Source: Campylobacter concisus (lineage in GTDB: Bacteria > Campylobacterota > Campylobacteria > Campylobacterales > Campylobacteraceae). Taken from it: 64,000 bases of DNA. The position numbers and the translations under genes were made by a program. The stretch is from assembly GCF_002165775.1 (NCBI RefSeq), contig NZ_NDYP01000002.1:62001-126000 (forward strand). Reading direction: 5' to 3'. Position 1 is the stretch's first letter. Every line of letters starts with the position of its first letter. The notes under the pieces are model-generated. The model worked only from the letters and a program-made list of their open reading frames with translations. It ran no database searches and was not told the DNA's origin. Shown one piece after another: positions 27,091 to 36,325 of the stretch.

Positions 27091-27624
27091 CTTATCCTTT
27101 CAAATTTTGGCTTTTTCTCGTGAGCACTTTTGATAGAGATTTGAAATTTTAAGCTTTCGGCAGACTATTTGTCTAGCCTCGGCTTAAAATTTCTACACAA
27201 CTATCAAAATCATCTCGCGATACTTCGCCAAAAATACTTTTTAAATTTTAACGTTACATTAGAGTTTTTGTATCTAATCTAATCTTAAAATTTAACTGGT
27301 AGACCATGCGTCTAGCCTTCGCTTAAAAACAAAATTTTGCCTCGCCTAAACAAAAAAATCTTTGCCAAAACGTTTAAATTTTAACATCACGTTAGACTTT
27401 TTGGTCCAGCTTAATCTTAAAATTTTTATCACACAACTCTCGTCGCTTTAGTGTTGCGAACAAAGTGAAGCAAAAAAAATCATCTTACGATACTTCGATA
27501 AAATTTCTAACTACAAAACGTTAAATTTAGCTCAAAGACTCAAAATTTCAACACCACGCCAGATAGCCATTTAGCCTGATCTTAAAAATTTATCGTTGCA
27601 AGCAGCAATCACGCTACTTTACAA
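27091..27624. repeat. Non-coding gap with five degenerate copies of a 31-33 base repeat
   Basis: No credible ORF. A motif resembling AGAC..TTTGTCTAGCCT followed by .ATCTTAAAATTT recurs at about 27162, 27261, 27301, 27394 and 27561. The best-preserved copies share TCTAGCCT and CTTAAAATTT. Two longer blocks (27242-27293 and 27376-27426) also share TAAATTTTAAC, ACGTTAGA-like and AATCTTAAAATTT segments, showing a tandem duplication of about 133 bases. The separate segment CGATACTTCG also appears twice (about 27218 and 27488). The copies have drifted and look old. Confidence 0.6.
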
Positions 27625-28146
27625 CTAAATTTTTAAAAGCATCCTTATCTCTTTTACGATCTGTTTTGGGGTCTTGTCCTCCACTTCAACAATATAATCA
27701 GCCTTTTTCTCATAAAGCTCCTCTCGCTCCAGATGTAACGCCTCGGCTCTTTTTAGATCACTTAAAAGCGGACGTTTGGCGAGTTTTTTCTCGCTATTTT
27801 TGCTATTTTTTAGCCTTTGCATGATCGCATCAAAACTAGCTTTTAGATAGATCACGGTACCAATTTTTTTTAAATTTTTAACCTTCGCAAAGCCCCCACC
27901 GGTTGAGATGATTGCATTTTTGACATTTGTTGCTATAAATTTAGCCAGATCCTTTTCAAGCTGCCTAAAATACTCCTCTCCGTACTCTTCAAAGATAGCC
28001 TTTATCTTCATGTTTTGCGAGCTCTCTAGCAAGTCGTCGCAGTCAAGATTCATCGTCTTTAGCGCCTTGCTTAGCGCCCTTGCAGTCGTGCCCTTGCCAA
28101 CGCCCATAAACCCTATCAAAACGATATTATTGTTCTTTGTTTTCAT
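27625..28146 (-). CDS. aroK: Shikimate kinase
   Basis: A 173-residue P-loop kinase that phosphorylates shikimate in the aromatic amino acid pathway. The P-loop is [14 protein letters not shown]; the usual Ser/Thr after GK is Gly, as in adenylate kinases. The shikimate-binding DDL ([10 protein letters not shown]), GGG (ISTGGGFAK) and RPLL (AKRPLLSDL) motifs are all present. The start at 28146 has GGAGAG seven bases upstream; a longer in-frame start four residues earlier lacks this. It overlaps the end of der by 20 bases. Confidence 0.95.
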   Translation of the reverse strand: MKTKNNNIVLIGFMGVGKGTTARALSKALKTMNLDCDDLLESSQNMKIKAIFEEYGEEYFRQLEKDLAKFIATNVKNAIISTGGGFAKVKNLKKIGTVIYLKASFDAIMQRLKNSKNSEKKLAKRPLLSDLKRAEALHLEREELYEKKADYIVEVEDKTPKQIVKEIRMLLKI

Positions 28147-29515
28147 CGCTCTCTCCACGTTTTTTAGGGATTAGCACGATAGGCACGCCAGTTAGGTTAA
28201 AACTCTCTCTAAGCTTGTTTGTCAGGTAGCGTTTGTAGCTAAAGTGCAGGCATTTTGGGCGGTTCATTATAAGCGCTATCATGATAGGTGCAGTCTTAAA
28301 CTGCACTGCGTAGTAAATTTTCACAACCCTGCCTTTATCTCGTGGCAGTGGGTGTACTTTGGTCGCTTCACCGATCACTTCGTTTAGCTTTGAAGTTTGG
28401 ATTTTTTGAGTGTAGTTTTTATAAATTTCAACTATGAGCGGGTAAATTTTATGCACTCTTTTACCACCAAGTGCCGAAACACTGATAATCGGCGCGTATG
28501 AGAGAAATTTAAACCTATCTTTTATCTCTTTGCAAAGCTCGTCAAATTCTTCGCTGCTTTTGTCCCATTTGTTTAGCACGATGATGACGCCAAGCTCAAA
28601 TTTAGAGGCGATGCCAGCGATACGCTCATCAAGCTCGGTTAGTGGCTCAGAGCTATCAAGCACGAGTAGAGCTACGTCTGTCTCTTCTAAAATTTTCTCA
28701 GTTCTATTCAGTGCGTATCTCTCGATACCCTCGATCTTGCCACGCTTTCTAATACCAGCAGTATCAACAAACTCAAAAACCCTGCCATCATGCTCATAAA
28801 TTTCATTTACTGGGTCGATCGTAGTTCCTGCCACGTCGCTAACGACAGCGCGACTCTCCTTTACAAGAGCGTTTAGAAGCGAGCTTTTGCCGACATTTAC
28901 GCGGCCTATGATACCAACTCTAATGTTTTTGCTTTCATAGTCTATCTCGTCGCTTAGCTCGCCCTCGTCGTTATAGTTTTCTAAAAAATCATCAAAATCT
29001 TCGCTCGTATCGGCCTTTATCTGTACTTTATCTTCTATATGCTTTGCTAGCCACATACTAAGCTCATCTATGCCTGTGTTGTGGCTTACGGAAATTCCAA
29101 AGGCATTTTTCGCACCAAAGCTTACAAATTCCCACTCTCTTTGTTCGTCTTTTTTGCTGTCTATTTTGTTGATGATGAGTGCGATTGGTAAATTTAGCTT
29201 GCTAAGTTCATAAAAAATGGCTCTATCCTCGTCATCTGGCATCATTTTGCCATCGACCATGTATAAGATGACGTCTGAGTTTCTAGCCTCTGCTAAGGTC
29301 TTTGCTTTTACGTTTTTAAAAAGCTCGCTACTATCATCAAGGCCACCGCTGTCGATTAATATGCACTCTTTGCTCTCAACCTCGATCTTAGCTTTGTTCG
29401 TATCTCTTGTCGTGCCGCTAACATCGCTTGTTATAGCGATACGACGACCAGCTAAGCGGTTAAAAAGTGAGCTTTTGCCGACATTTGGCTTGCCTACTAA
29501 TATTACTTTTTGCAA
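28127..29515 (-). CDS. der: Ribosome-assembly GTPase Der (EngA)
   Basis: A 462-residue double GTPase needed for 50S subunit assembly. Two G domains are visible: [14 protein letters not shown] with DSGGL and NKID in the first 170 residues, and [14 protein letters not shown] with DTAGI and NKWD in the middle, then a KH-like C-terminal domain ([22 protein letters not shown]). The start is a TTG at 29515 with AAGGA six bases upstream; the longer ATG reading adds 11 residues ahead of the conserved KVILVGKPN strand and has no ribosome site. It is followed by aroK on the same strand, as in C. jejuni. Confidence 0.95.
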   Translation of the reverse strand: MQKVILVGKPNVGKSSLFNRLAGRRIAITSDVSGTTRDTNKAKIEVESKECILIDSGGLDDSSELFKNVKAKTLAEARNSDVILYMVDGKMMPDDEDRAIFYELSKLNLPIALIINKIDSKKDEQREWEFVSFGAKNAFGISVSHNTGIDELSMWLAKHIEDKVQIKADTSEDFDDFLENYNDEGELSDEIDYESKNIRVGIIGRVNVGKSSLLNALVKESRAVVSDVAGTTIDPVNEIYEHDGRVFEFVDTAGIRKRGKIEGIERYALNRTEKILEETDVALLVLDSSEPLTELDERIAGIASKFELGVIIVLNKWDKSSEEFDELCKEIKDRFKFLSYAPIISVSALGGKRVHKIYPLIVEIYKNYTQKIQTSKLNEVIGEATKVHPLPRDKGRVVKIYYAVQFKTAPIMIALIMNRPKCLHFSYKRYLTNKLRESFNLTGVPIVLIPKKRGESDENKEQ

Positions 29516-29667
29516 ATTTTGTCCTTTTCGTGATGGCTGATTATACAAATTTTTGACTTATATAAAGTATAAAAATTTGCTTAAAGGCGCCAAAATAAAA
29601 GAAAAAATCAACCAAAATTTAAGCCACTTTTCATTAAAATGGCTACTTTAAATTTAAAGGTCTTGTG

Positions 29668-30558
29668 ATGTTAAAAAGGTTTTATATTTCGCATCTTGGT
29701 ATTTTTTATATGCTTTTTGCTTGCTTTATGTTTGCCGTTACTGGCGCATTTGCAAAGTATCTTAGCAAAGATATGCCATCTATCGAAGTTGTATTTTTTA
29801 GAAATTTAATAGGCCTTTTTATCGTTATTTATGCCATTTATAGATTTCCATTTAAGCAAGCTGGTGGACACTTTTTTTTGCTAATGTTTCGTGGTTTTGT
29901 GGGTACGGTCGCACTTTTTGCCTTTTTTTACAATGTCGCTCATGTAAATTTGGCCACAGCTTTTACATTTCAAAAGACAAATCCAATCTTTACAGCTATC
30001 CTTGCAGCTTTTATTTTCAAAGAGCGTCTAAGCTCACTTGGCTGGTTTGCTGTATTTTTGGGATTTGGGGGAATTTTGCTTGTTATCCAGCCAAATTTAG
30101 GCATAAGCAAGACTGATATCATCGGCATTTGGAGTGGTCTTGGAGCGGCTATTGCCTACACAAGCGTCAAGGAGCTAAACAAGAGTTACGGTACAAATGT
30201 TATCGTGCTAAGTTTTATGCTTTGGGGCTCGTTTTTGCCACTTATTTGCATGGGTTTGGCAGAATTTTTCACCTATGAGCCACTTGATTTTTTGTTTTCA
30301 AAATTTAGCATGCCAAGCTGGTATAACGTTATTTTTATCTTGCTAATGGGACTTAGTGGATATTTTTTTCAGTCGTACATGACAAAGGCGTTTGCGGTTG
30401 GCAAAAAGGCTGGAGTGATCGCCGCGGTTAGCTACGCAGACGTCATTTTTACGCTTATAATTGGCTATTTTATGGGCGATGTATTGCCAAATCAAACGGC
30501 ACTTTTAGGCATCTTACTAGTAATAGTGAGTGGAATTTTAGTTTTGAAAGAAAAATAA
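29668..30558 (+). CDS. DMT-superfamily (EamA) transporter
   Basis: A 296-residue inner-membrane protein with about ten helices in two EamA repeats (the second begins near [15 protein letters not shown]). Members export metabolites such as amino acids or drugs; the substrate is unknown. AAAGG lies seven bases ahead of the chosen ATG; a GTG one codon earlier is possible. It is divergent from der and lies ten bases before kdsA. Its composition is A/T-rich like the flanking chromosome, in contrast to the next three genes. Confidence 0.85.
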   Translation: MLKRFYISHLGIFYMLFACFMFAVTGAFAKYLSKDMPSIEVVFFRNLIGLFIVIYAIYRFPFKQAGGHFFLLMFRGFVGTVALFAFFYNVAHVNLATAFTFQKTNPIFTAILAAFIFKERLSSLGWFAVFLGFGGILLVIQPNLGISKTDIIGIWSGLGAAIAYTSVKELNKSYGTNVIVLSFMLWGSFLPLICMGLAEFFTYEPLDFLFSKFSMPSWYNVIFILLMGLSGYFFQSYMTKAFAVGKKAGVIAAVSYADVIFTLIIGYFMGDVLPNQTALLGILLVIVSGILVLKEK

Positions 30559-30568
30559 AGGAGAAAAA

Positions 30569-31375
30569 ATGATACTAATAGCAGGTCCTTGCGTCATCGA
30601 GAGCGAACAGCTCGTTTTTGACGTGGCAAAAAGGCTAGTTAAATTTAACGAAGATAAGCGGATAGATTTTTATTTCAAATCAAGCTTTGATAAGGCGAAT
30701 CGCACGAGTATAAGCTCGTTTCGCGGGCCCGGACTTGAAAAAGGGTGCGAAATTTTAGCTAAGGTAAAAAAGGAATTCGGCTTTAAAATTTTAACCGATA
30801 TCCACGAGAGCTACCAGGCCGCGCCTGTTGGCGAAGTGGCCGACGTGCTGCAAATCCCGGCGTTTTTGTGTCGCCAGACCGATCTGCTCGTAGCCGCGGC
30901 TAAGACAAAAGCCGTGGTAAATATCAAAAAAGGGCAGTTTTTAGCGGCGTCTGCAATGAAGCATTCGGTCAAAAAAGTGCTAGAAACAAGGGGTATTAGC
31001 GGCGACGGGTACGATGTCGCTAAACAAAACGGAGTGTGGCTAACGGAGCGAGGCAGCACCTTTGGCTACGGAAATTTAGTCGTAGATATGCGAAATTTGG
31101 TGCTGATGAGGGAGTTTGCGCCCGTGATTTTCGACGCGACTCACAGCGTGCAGATGCCGTCGGCTTTGGGTGAGAAAAGCGGCGGCGACGCGAGATTCGT
31201 GCCGTATCTGGCGCGAGCTGCGGCGGCTGCGGGCGTGGACGGATTTTTTTACGAGACGCATATTAATCCTTGCGAGGCGCTTTGCGACGGACCGAATATG
31301 CTAAATTTAGACGAACTAGACGCAAATATCACTCAAATTTTTAAGATAAAAGACGCCCTAGGCGATGCAAACTAA
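30569..31375 (+). CDS. kdsA: 3-deoxy-D-manno-octulosonate 8-phosphate synthase
   Basis: A 268-residue aldolase-type enzyme that condenses phosphoenolpyruvate with arabinose 5-phosphate to make KDO 8-phosphate for lipooligosaccharide. Hallmarks are [31 protein letters not shown], the [18 protein letters not shown] block, and FDATHSVQ. Codons ending in G or C dominate from about 30590 onward, unlike the preceding gene. The ribosome site is AAAGGAG. Its end overlaps the first SMR gene by 11 bases. Confidence 0.97.
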   Translation: MILIAGPCVIESEQLVFDVAKRLVKFNEDKRIDFYFKSSFDKANRTSISSFRGPGLEKGCEILAKVKKEFGFKILTDIHESYQAAPVGEVADVLQIPAFLCRQTDLLVAAAKTKAVVNIKKGQFLAASAMKHSVKKVLETRGISGDGYDVAKQNGVWLTERGSTFGYGNLVVDMRNLVLMREFAPVIFDATHSVQMPSALGEKSGGDARFVPYLARAAAAAGVDGFFYETHINPCEALCDGPNMLNLDELDANITQIFKIKDALGDAN

Positions 31376-31694
31376 GGGCTTTTTGTGGGTGCTAGGCGGC
31401 GCGGTCGCCGAGTGCGGCTGGGCGTACGGGCTAAAACACGCCCAAGATGTCGTAGGATTCGCGCTTACTACCGCGTTAGTCTGCGTTAGCTTCGTATCGT
31501 TTATGAAGGCTATGAAATACTTGCCCGTTAGCGTTGCATATACCGCATTTGTGGGATTTGGAGCGTTTTTTATCGTGGTCGCCGAAAGCGTTAGCGAATA
31601 CAGCTCAAGCGGCCAGATGCCAGATGCTTTGCGGCTATTTTTCATAGCGACGCTGATCGCTGGCGTACTGGGGCTAAAAAGGCTAAAATCTTGA
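31365..31694 (+). CDS. Small multidrug resistance protein, YkkC/SugE-like subunit
   Basis: A 109-residue protein with four membrane helices. The essential Glu is residue 16 in [15 protein letters not shown], which closely matches the YkkC/Gdx branch of SMR proteins, known to export guanidinium or quaternary ammonium ions. It overlaps kdsA and, by four bases, the second SMR gene, so the two subunits are translationally coupled as expected of a heterodimer such as YkkCD. No guanidine riboswitch is visible upstream because the gene starts inside kdsA. The GC-rich composition matches kdsA. Confidence 0.85.
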   Translation: MQTKGFLWVLGGAVAECGWAYGLKHAQDVVGFALTTALVCVSFVSFMKAMKYLPVSVAYTAFVGFGAFFIVVAESVSEYSSSGQMPDALRLFFIATLIAGVLGLKRLKS

Positions 31695-32014
31695 CGCATA
31701 TTTTAGCTCTTTTGGCGGCCGGGTGCTGCGAGGTTTTGGGCGTGTTTTTTCTAACTAAATTTCAAAAAAGCTTAGGCGTGAAAAAGGCGGCGAATTTTTT
31801 GATTTTAGTTGCAAATTTCGCCATTTCGCTTTGGCTTTTGAGCTACGCGATGCAGGCGATGCCGATGTCGGTAGCGTACGCGATTTGGACGGGTATCGGA
31901 GCGGTTGGAGCCGTGGGCGTCGGAGTGATTTTTAACGGCGAAAAAATGAGTGCGCAAAAGGCGTTTTATCTATCGCTAATAACGCTAAGCGCGGTAATGT
32001 TAAAGATAATATAA
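31691..32014 (+). CDS. Small multidrug resistance protein, YkkD/SugE-like subunit
   Basis: A 107-residue four-helix SMR protein with the conserved Glu14 in [13 protein letters not shown] and the signature [20 protein letters not shown]. It starts with TTG inside the last codons of its partner (overlap TTGA). Paired SMR genes usually encode an obligate heterodimer with opposite membrane orientations. Its substrate (guanidinium, metformin-like or quaternary ammonium compounds) cannot be told from sequence. The pair lies between kdsA and ribH, which I recall as adjacent in C. jejuni. Confidence 0.87.
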   Translation: MTHILALLAAGCCEVLGVFFLTKFQKSLGVKKAANFLILVANFAISLWLLSYAMQAMPMSVAYAIWTGIGAVGAVGVGVIFNGEKMSAQKAFYLSLITLSAVMLKII

Positions 32015-32025
32015 AAGGAGAAATC

Positions 32026-32496
32026 ATGAAAATAATCGAAGGAAATTTGGCTCTAAAAGGCGGCGAGAAGGTCGCCATAGTAGGCGCTAGATTTAACCAC
32101 ATCATCACCGATAGGCTGGTGGAGGGCGCGAGGGATGCGTTTTTGCGTCACGGCGGCGACGAGGCGAATTTGAGCCTCATTTTGGTGCCAGGCGCGTTTG
32201 AGATACCGATGGCGCTTGAAAAGGCGCTAGCTAGCGGTAAATTTGACGCAGTTTGCTGCGTGGGAGCGGTGATCCGCGGCTCTACGCCTCACTTTGACTA
32301 CGTGAGCGCCGAGACTACCAAGGGCATCGCAAACGTCACGCTAAAATACGGCAAGCCGGTGACCTTTGGCGTGCTAACGGTCGATAGCATCGAGCAAGCC
32401 ATCGAGCGAGCGGGCTCAAAGGCCGGAAACAAGGGCTTTGAGGCGATGACGGGCGTGATCGAGATGTTAAGCTTATATAAAAATTTGGAGGCGTGA
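32026..32496 (+). CDS. ribH: 6,7-dimethyl-8-ribityllumazine synthase
   Basis: A 156-residue lumazine synthase, the penultimate enzyme of riboflavin synthesis, which assembles as an icosahedral shell. Motifs: [41 protein letters not shown] (the catalytic His is in this segment) and TFGVLTVDS. The ribosome site is AAGGAG. The gene is GC-rich throughout, at the right end of the compositional patch. nusB follows after one base. Confidence 0.97.
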   Translation: MKIIEGNLALKGGEKVAIVGARFNHIITDRLVEGARDAFLRHGGDEANLSLILVPGAFEIPMALEKALASGKFDAVCCVGAVIRGSTPHFDYVSAETTKGIANVTLKYGKPVTFGVLTVDSIEQAIERAGSKAGNKGFEAMTGVIEMLSLYKNLEA

Positions 32497-32497
32497 A

Positions 32498-32893
32498 ATG
32501 GCGACTCGTCATCAGGTCAGGCAGGCCGTCGTTTCGCTACTATACTCAAACGAGATAAATCCGGTAACTGCTACATTTGAAGAGGAATTTTTGGAAGAAA
32601 AAAAGATAAGAAACGAGCGAAAATATGAGGCGCAGCAGACCTTTAAAGAGGTGCTCGCAAATAAAGAAAAACTAGATGAAATTTTAAAGCCATATCTAAA
32701 AGACGGCGATTTTAGCAAGGTTGGTGCAACCGAACTAGCCATCCTTAGACTTGGGCTTTATGAAATGAAATTTAGCCAAACTGATAAAGCAGTTATCATA
32801 AACGAAGCGATCGAGCTTGCGAAAGAACTTGGAAGTGATCAGGCACCAAAATTTATAAATGGCGTACTTGATAAGCTAAAGGGCGATCTGTGA
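32498..32893 (+). CDS. nusB: Transcription antitermination factor NusB
   Basis: A 131-residue helical RNA-binding protein that with NusE binds boxA in rRNA leaders. Typical segments are [14 protein letters not shown] at the N-terminus, [15 protein letters not shown], and [16 protein letters not shown]. Base composition changes within the gene: the first 80 or so bases are GC-rich like ribH, the rest A/T-rich like pyrF. The stop overlaps the pyrF GTG start. Confidence 0.95.
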   Translation: MATRHQVRQAVVSLLYSNEINPVTATFEEEFLEEKKIRNERKYEAQQTFKEVLANKEKLDEILKPYLKDGDFSKVGATELAILRLGLYEMKFSQTDKAVIINEAIELAKELGSDQAPKFINGVLDKLKGDL

Positions 32894-33570
32894 GGCTCTG
32901 TGTTGCACTTGATATGGCTAGTCGTGAAGAGAATTTAGCCCTTGTTCGCGAGCTAAAAGGGCTTGATCTTTGGCTAAAAGTGGGACTTAGAAGCTATCTT
33001 AGGGATGGGGCAAAATTTATAGAAGAGCTAAAAGGGATTGAAGGTTTTAAAATTTTTCTTGATCTAAAACTTTATGACATACCAAATACGATGGCAGATG
33101 CGGCTGAAGTAGTCTCAAAAATAGGTGTAGATATGATAAATGTGCATGCTAGCGCTGGTGAGCGCGCGATGAAGACAGTTATGGATAGGCTAGCTGGTCT
33201 TGGGAGCCGTTCTTTAGTGCTCGCAGTATCGGCACTGACTAGCTTTAACGAGAGTGAATTTGAAATGGTTTATAACGATACGCTTGCTCGCTCGGTTAGA
33301 AAATTTAGCCAGATGAGCTTTGAAGCAGGGCTTGATGGAATGGTCTGTTCTGTTTTTGAAAGCAAGCTCATCAAAGATGTTACAAACGAGAAATTTATTA
33401 CGCTTTGTCCCGGTGTTAGGCCCTTTGGAGAGAGTGCTGGAGATCAAAAAAGAGTAGCTAACTTAGTGAGTGCAAAGCAAGAGGGCAGTGATTTTATCGT
33501 TGTTGGTAGGCCAATTTATGAAAACGCAAATCCAAGAGAAATTTGTGAACGAATTTTGGAGCAAATTTAA
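32890..33570 (+). CDS. pyrF: Orotidine 5'-phosphate decarboxylase
   Basis: A 226-residue TIM-barrel enzyme for the last step of UMP synthesis. The catalytic D-x-K-x-x-D motif is in [13 protein letters not shown]; the N-terminal CVALDMAS, the phosphate-binding CPGVRPFG and VVGRPIYE segments are present. It begins with GTG overlapping the nusB stop by four bases, so the ribH-nusB-pyrF series is one operon, with the same order as in C. jejuni. Confidence 0.96.
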   Translation: MRLCVALDMASREENLALVRELKGLDLWLKVGLRSYLRDGAKFIEELKGIEGFKIFLDLKLYDIPNTMADAAEVVSKIGVDMINVHASAGERAMKTVMDRLAGLGSRSLVLAVSALTSFNESEFEMVYNDTLARSVRKFSQMSFEAGLDGMVCSVFESKLIKDVTNEKFITLCPGVRPFGESAGDQKRVANLVSAKQEGSDFIVVGRPIYENANPREICERILEQI

Positions 33571-33659
33571 AATTTGAACTTGTGTGAAGTGGTTTTTAAC
33601 TAAGCTTTTTTACAAAATGTTGCGTGAAGATGACATCAAAGCGAAGTGAGGAGCTAAAT

Positions 33660-33884
33660 TTGAGTGATTTTAAGAAAATCCTCTATGTTGGCGAAGCGAC
33701 GCAGGCCGATCTGCTGGCACTCGGCTACACAGACATTGCTTCGTTAAAGGGCGCAGATCTGGACGAGATGTTTGAGCGCACAAAAGCGCTCGGACGCGAC
33801 AGCGATAGGTGTATCCTCTATGTTTACCGTATGGTTTGCTACTATGCAAATATGCCGCACCTAGACAAAGCCAAGTTAAAATAG
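33660..33884 (+). CDS. Cdd1/pathogenicity-locus family helix-hairpin-helix protein
   Basis: A 74-residue protein of the small Cdd1 family (PF11731 type): ILYVGEATQADLLALGY, ASLKGADLDEMFER and DRCILYVYRMVCYYANM are its recurring blocks. The hairpin-helix-hairpin suggests DNA or protein binding; the function is unknown. The start is set at a TTG (33660) because GAGGAG sits six bases ahead; in-frame GTG and ATG codons at 33624 and 33630 lack ribosome sites and would add up to 12 residues. It is the last chromosomal gene before the tRNA used for integration. Confidence 0.75.
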   Translation: MSDFKKILYVGEATQADLLALGYTDIASLKGADLDEMFERTKALGRDSDRCILYVYRMVCYYANMPHLDKAKLK

Positions 33885-34008
33885 TGGCTTTGGAAGGACT
33901 AAATTTATAAATTTTTGTTTTAGATTTTTTATCTAAGGTCTGCAATTGCGAAATATAAATTTAAGCAAGATATCAGCGGCCTTCAATTATAATGCGATTT
34001 CTTTTTAT

Positions 34009-34099
34009 GGACAGATGGGTGAGTGGCTGAAACCACACCCCTGCTAAGGGTGCAGCTCTTAATCGGGGCTCGAGGGTTCAAATCCCTCTCTGTCCGCCA
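34009..34099 (+). tRNA. tRNA-Ser (GCU anticodon)
   Basis: A class II tRNA of 91 bases with encoded CCA. The acceptor stem GGACAGA (34009-34015) pairs with TCTGTCC (34089-34095); the anticodon loop contains CTGCTAA (anticodon GCU, reading AGC/AGU); a long variable arm (CTCTTAATCGGGG region) precedes the T-arm with GGTTCAAAT. The 3' end is the integration site for the two elements that follow; the gene itself stays intact. Confidence 0.96.
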
Positions 34100-34104
34100 C
34101 AAAT
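34077..34104 (+). repeat. attL: 28-base direct repeat at the tRNA-Ser 3' end (copy 1)
   Basis: The T-loop and acceptor 3' half of the tRNA, from TTCAAAT through GCCAC and AAAT, is repeated without mismatch at 43543-43570. A shorter 18-base version (TCCCTCTCTGTCCGCCAC) recurs at 60919-60936. These are attachment-site duplications. Confidence 0.93.
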
Positions 34105-34166
34105 CCCTAAATTACGACATTTAAGAACAATTTTTTAAAAATAAAAAATCCCTTTGACGACCCAGA

Positions 34167-35057
34167 TTAATAAATTGAAATATCTCGCTTAAAATCTTTT
34201 AAGTTTGAATTAAGATAATTTACATATACATCGTAAATCATTTTAGGAGTGGAATGGCCCAAGAGCTTTGATAACTCTACTGGAGTAACATAATTACCAT
34301 AAAGCATAGAAGTAGCATAAGTATGTCGCATATTGTAAAGCCGCCTATATGGCAAATTTAACTCATGTAATATAGGCTTCCAAAAATCAGAAGTAAAAAC
34401 GCCAGTATCTCTGTAAGGTTCATTATATTGCGTTTGTAAAAGATAAATATTGTCTTGATAGTTCTCAATATATTTTTTAAGCTTACTATACAAATTATCC
34501 AAGATAGGTATAGTTCTAATTGAATAAATTGTTTTAGGTGTATTCTCGCCAAATCTGGACCTGGTAGAATTAATATTTATAACCCTATTTTCTAAATCAA
34601 CATCTTTTATTTTTAAAGATAATATCTCACCAGTCCGCATGCCAGTAAAAAAGCCAATATATAAAAAAATTTGGAATCTATCATTATATCTAGTAGATAA
34701 TCTTAGAATATCATTTACTTGCTGGCTAGTAAAAGGCTCTATTCTCGGTGTTTTATGGACTATGCTTTTAATATGTATAATAGGATTTTTATCAATTATT
34801 TCATCCTCTAAGGCAAGCTTTAAGATCATAGATAGAGAATTCAAATAATGTTTTTTGCTTTTATTAGAAACGTCTTGTATAGAATTAAGCCATAAACGAA
34901 TAACGCTGGGCTTTATTTCGTAAATATCTAAATCAAAGAAAACATTTAACCTATTTTTTACAATGCCTTTATTCTTGCAATACGTCGATAATTTCCATTC
35001 AGACTTACCAAGCTTAAGATATAAATCGGCATAGTATTTAAATTTAACATTTTGCAT
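34167..35057 (-). CDS. Tyrosine recombinase (prophage integrase)
   Basis: A 296-residue phage integrase. The catalytic set is visible: Arg in GMRTGEILSLK, His-x-x-Arg-like RLYNMRHTYA, His in LLGHSTPKMIYD and Tyr in DVYVNYL. An N-terminal SAM-like core-binding domain fills residues 1-100. It lies 63 bases inside attL and is transcribed toward the tRNA, the usual arrangement. It is the last gene of the prophage minus-strand series, two bases after the initiator gene, so it may be expressed with phage genes. It should recombine the two 28-base repeats to excise the phage. Confidence 0.93.
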   Translation of the reverse strand: MQNVKFKYYADLYLKLGKSEWKLSTYCKNKGIVKNRLNVFFDLDIYEIKPSVIRLWLNSIQDVSNKSKKHYLNSLSMILKLALEDEIIDKNPIIHIKSIVHKTPRIEPFTSQQVNDILRLSTRYNDRFQIFLYIGFFTGMRTGEILSLKIKDVDLENRVININSTRSRFGENTPKTIYSIRTIPILDNLYSKLKKYIENYQDNIYLLQTQYNEPYRDTGVFTSDFWKPILHELNLPYRRLYNMRHTYATSMLYGNYVTPVELSKLLGHSTPKMIYDVYVNYLNSNLKDFKRDISIY

Positions 35058-35059
35058 AA

Positions 35060-36274
35060 TTAAAACTCATTACAAATCAAAAGTCTATCTACAAAGCTAT
35101 CAATATCAGGGGCATTTAAATCATGCCTTTCATGATAGTGTGTGAAATTATCTAAATTCCTATCAAGCATTAAATTTTCAACATAGGCTAAATGCTGGGC
35201 ATTTACATCGCCACCCAAGCTTTGATAGTAATTAACTAATTCATAATCTTTCATTCTGCTTACTGGTTTAGGCTTTTCATCGCTTTTAAAAAGCTCATCA
35301 CAAAGCTTTAAAATTTGCCTTTGATTTAGAGAATTACCAAAGCTCTTTATTTCATCGCTTGCATATTCATACCGTTTAATAGTGTTGCTATCTTTAATTA
35401 TTCTAGTCTTTTGCCAAAGTTCGCCAAATTCATCAAATATTTTTAAAGGCTTCCTGGTATCAGGATCAACGACAACAGTAACCAAGCCTTTGTTATAATT
35501 TTTAGTAAGAGATATTAGGTCAATACTGCCGTTTAGTTTTCTATAAATTTCAAGACTTACAAATGTTTTTGACATTGTAAAACGTCTAATTTTATGCTTT
35601 AAATACCAGTAGCTTATATCGGTCAAATTATCCAAGTCAGGATTTTGGCGTAAATCGTCAAGAGTCTTAAAAATATACTTCATAACATACGAAGTAGCAT
35701 TTTTAATATCAGTTTCGACTCTGCTATGAGTATCTAAAAAACGATCTTTAATAGCAGAAACGCACTTATCCAAATTTTCTTTAGGGACAAAGACGAGCAA
35801 ATTTAAATGACAAGTTCCGTCCAAATGCGGTTCTTTAGTAGTTATATAACATCTTTGATTTTGTGATAAGCTCCTAAAATGCAATGAATTCATAATACTT
35901 CTAACTAAGGCTTGAAGCTTGCTAGCTCCTGCGCTAACGCTATGCTTTTCATCATCGATATACTTTTTATTATAAACAAGCTTTTTCTTGCCACTCTTAA
36001 GAGTTATAAGCTTTTGTTTATGATACTCACTAGGCAAGGTAAAAACTGCAAAGATAGGGCAAAGCCCTTGACTTTGAGCATAATCATTAAGGCTAGCTAC
36101 TCGGTTATTAAGCTCCGCAATGTATCTATTCGAGTTATGCCAGCTAGAAAAATAAAAATTTGAGTAAGGGACATACTCGCCATTTATCATAAAGAAATTG
36201 CTATCAAGAAATTTCTTTTGATTTTCTAGTTTGGTTTTTAAAAAGATTTTATCAGTTTCACTAATTCCATACAT
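35060..36274 (-). CDS. Rolling-circle replication initiator, phage GPA-like
   Basis: A 404-residue protein with the order of motifs found in P2 gpA/filamentous phage initiators: PHLDGTCHLNLLVFVP corresponds to the metal-binding HUH segment, and SYVMKYIFKTL to the YxxKY nicking tyrosine. It would nick the double-stranded form and start single-strand synthesis. In the HUH-like segment the second His appears as Asn (HLN). The middle contains FTMSKTFVSLEIYRKL; the C-terminus is not recognisable. The ribosome site is AAGGAA before the ATG at 36274. It lies between the secretin and integrase genes. Confidence 0.8.
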   Translation of the reverse strand: MYGISETDKIFLKTKLENQKKFLDSNFFMINGEYVPYSNFYFSSWHNSNRYIAELNNRVASLNDYAQSQGLCPIFAVFTLPSEYHKQKLITLKSGKKKLVYNKKYIDDEKHSVSAGASKLQALVRSIMNSLHFRSLSQNQRCYITTKEPHLDGTCHLNLLVFVPKENLDKCVSAIKDRFLDTHSRVETDIKNATSYVMKYIFKTLDDLRQNPDLDNLTDISYWYLKHKIRRFTMSKTFVSLEIYRKLNGSIDLISLTKNYNKGLVTVVVDPDTRKPLKIFDEFGELWQKTRIIKDSNTIKRYEYASDEIKSFGNSLNQRQILKLCDELFKSDEKPKPVSRMKDYELVNYYQSLGGDVNAQHLAYVENLMLDRNLDNFTHYHERHDLNAPDIDSFVDRLLICNEF

Positions 36275-36325
36275 CTTATTCCTTTAGGTTACACACTTAT
36301 ATTATATATAGCCAAGAGCGCACGC

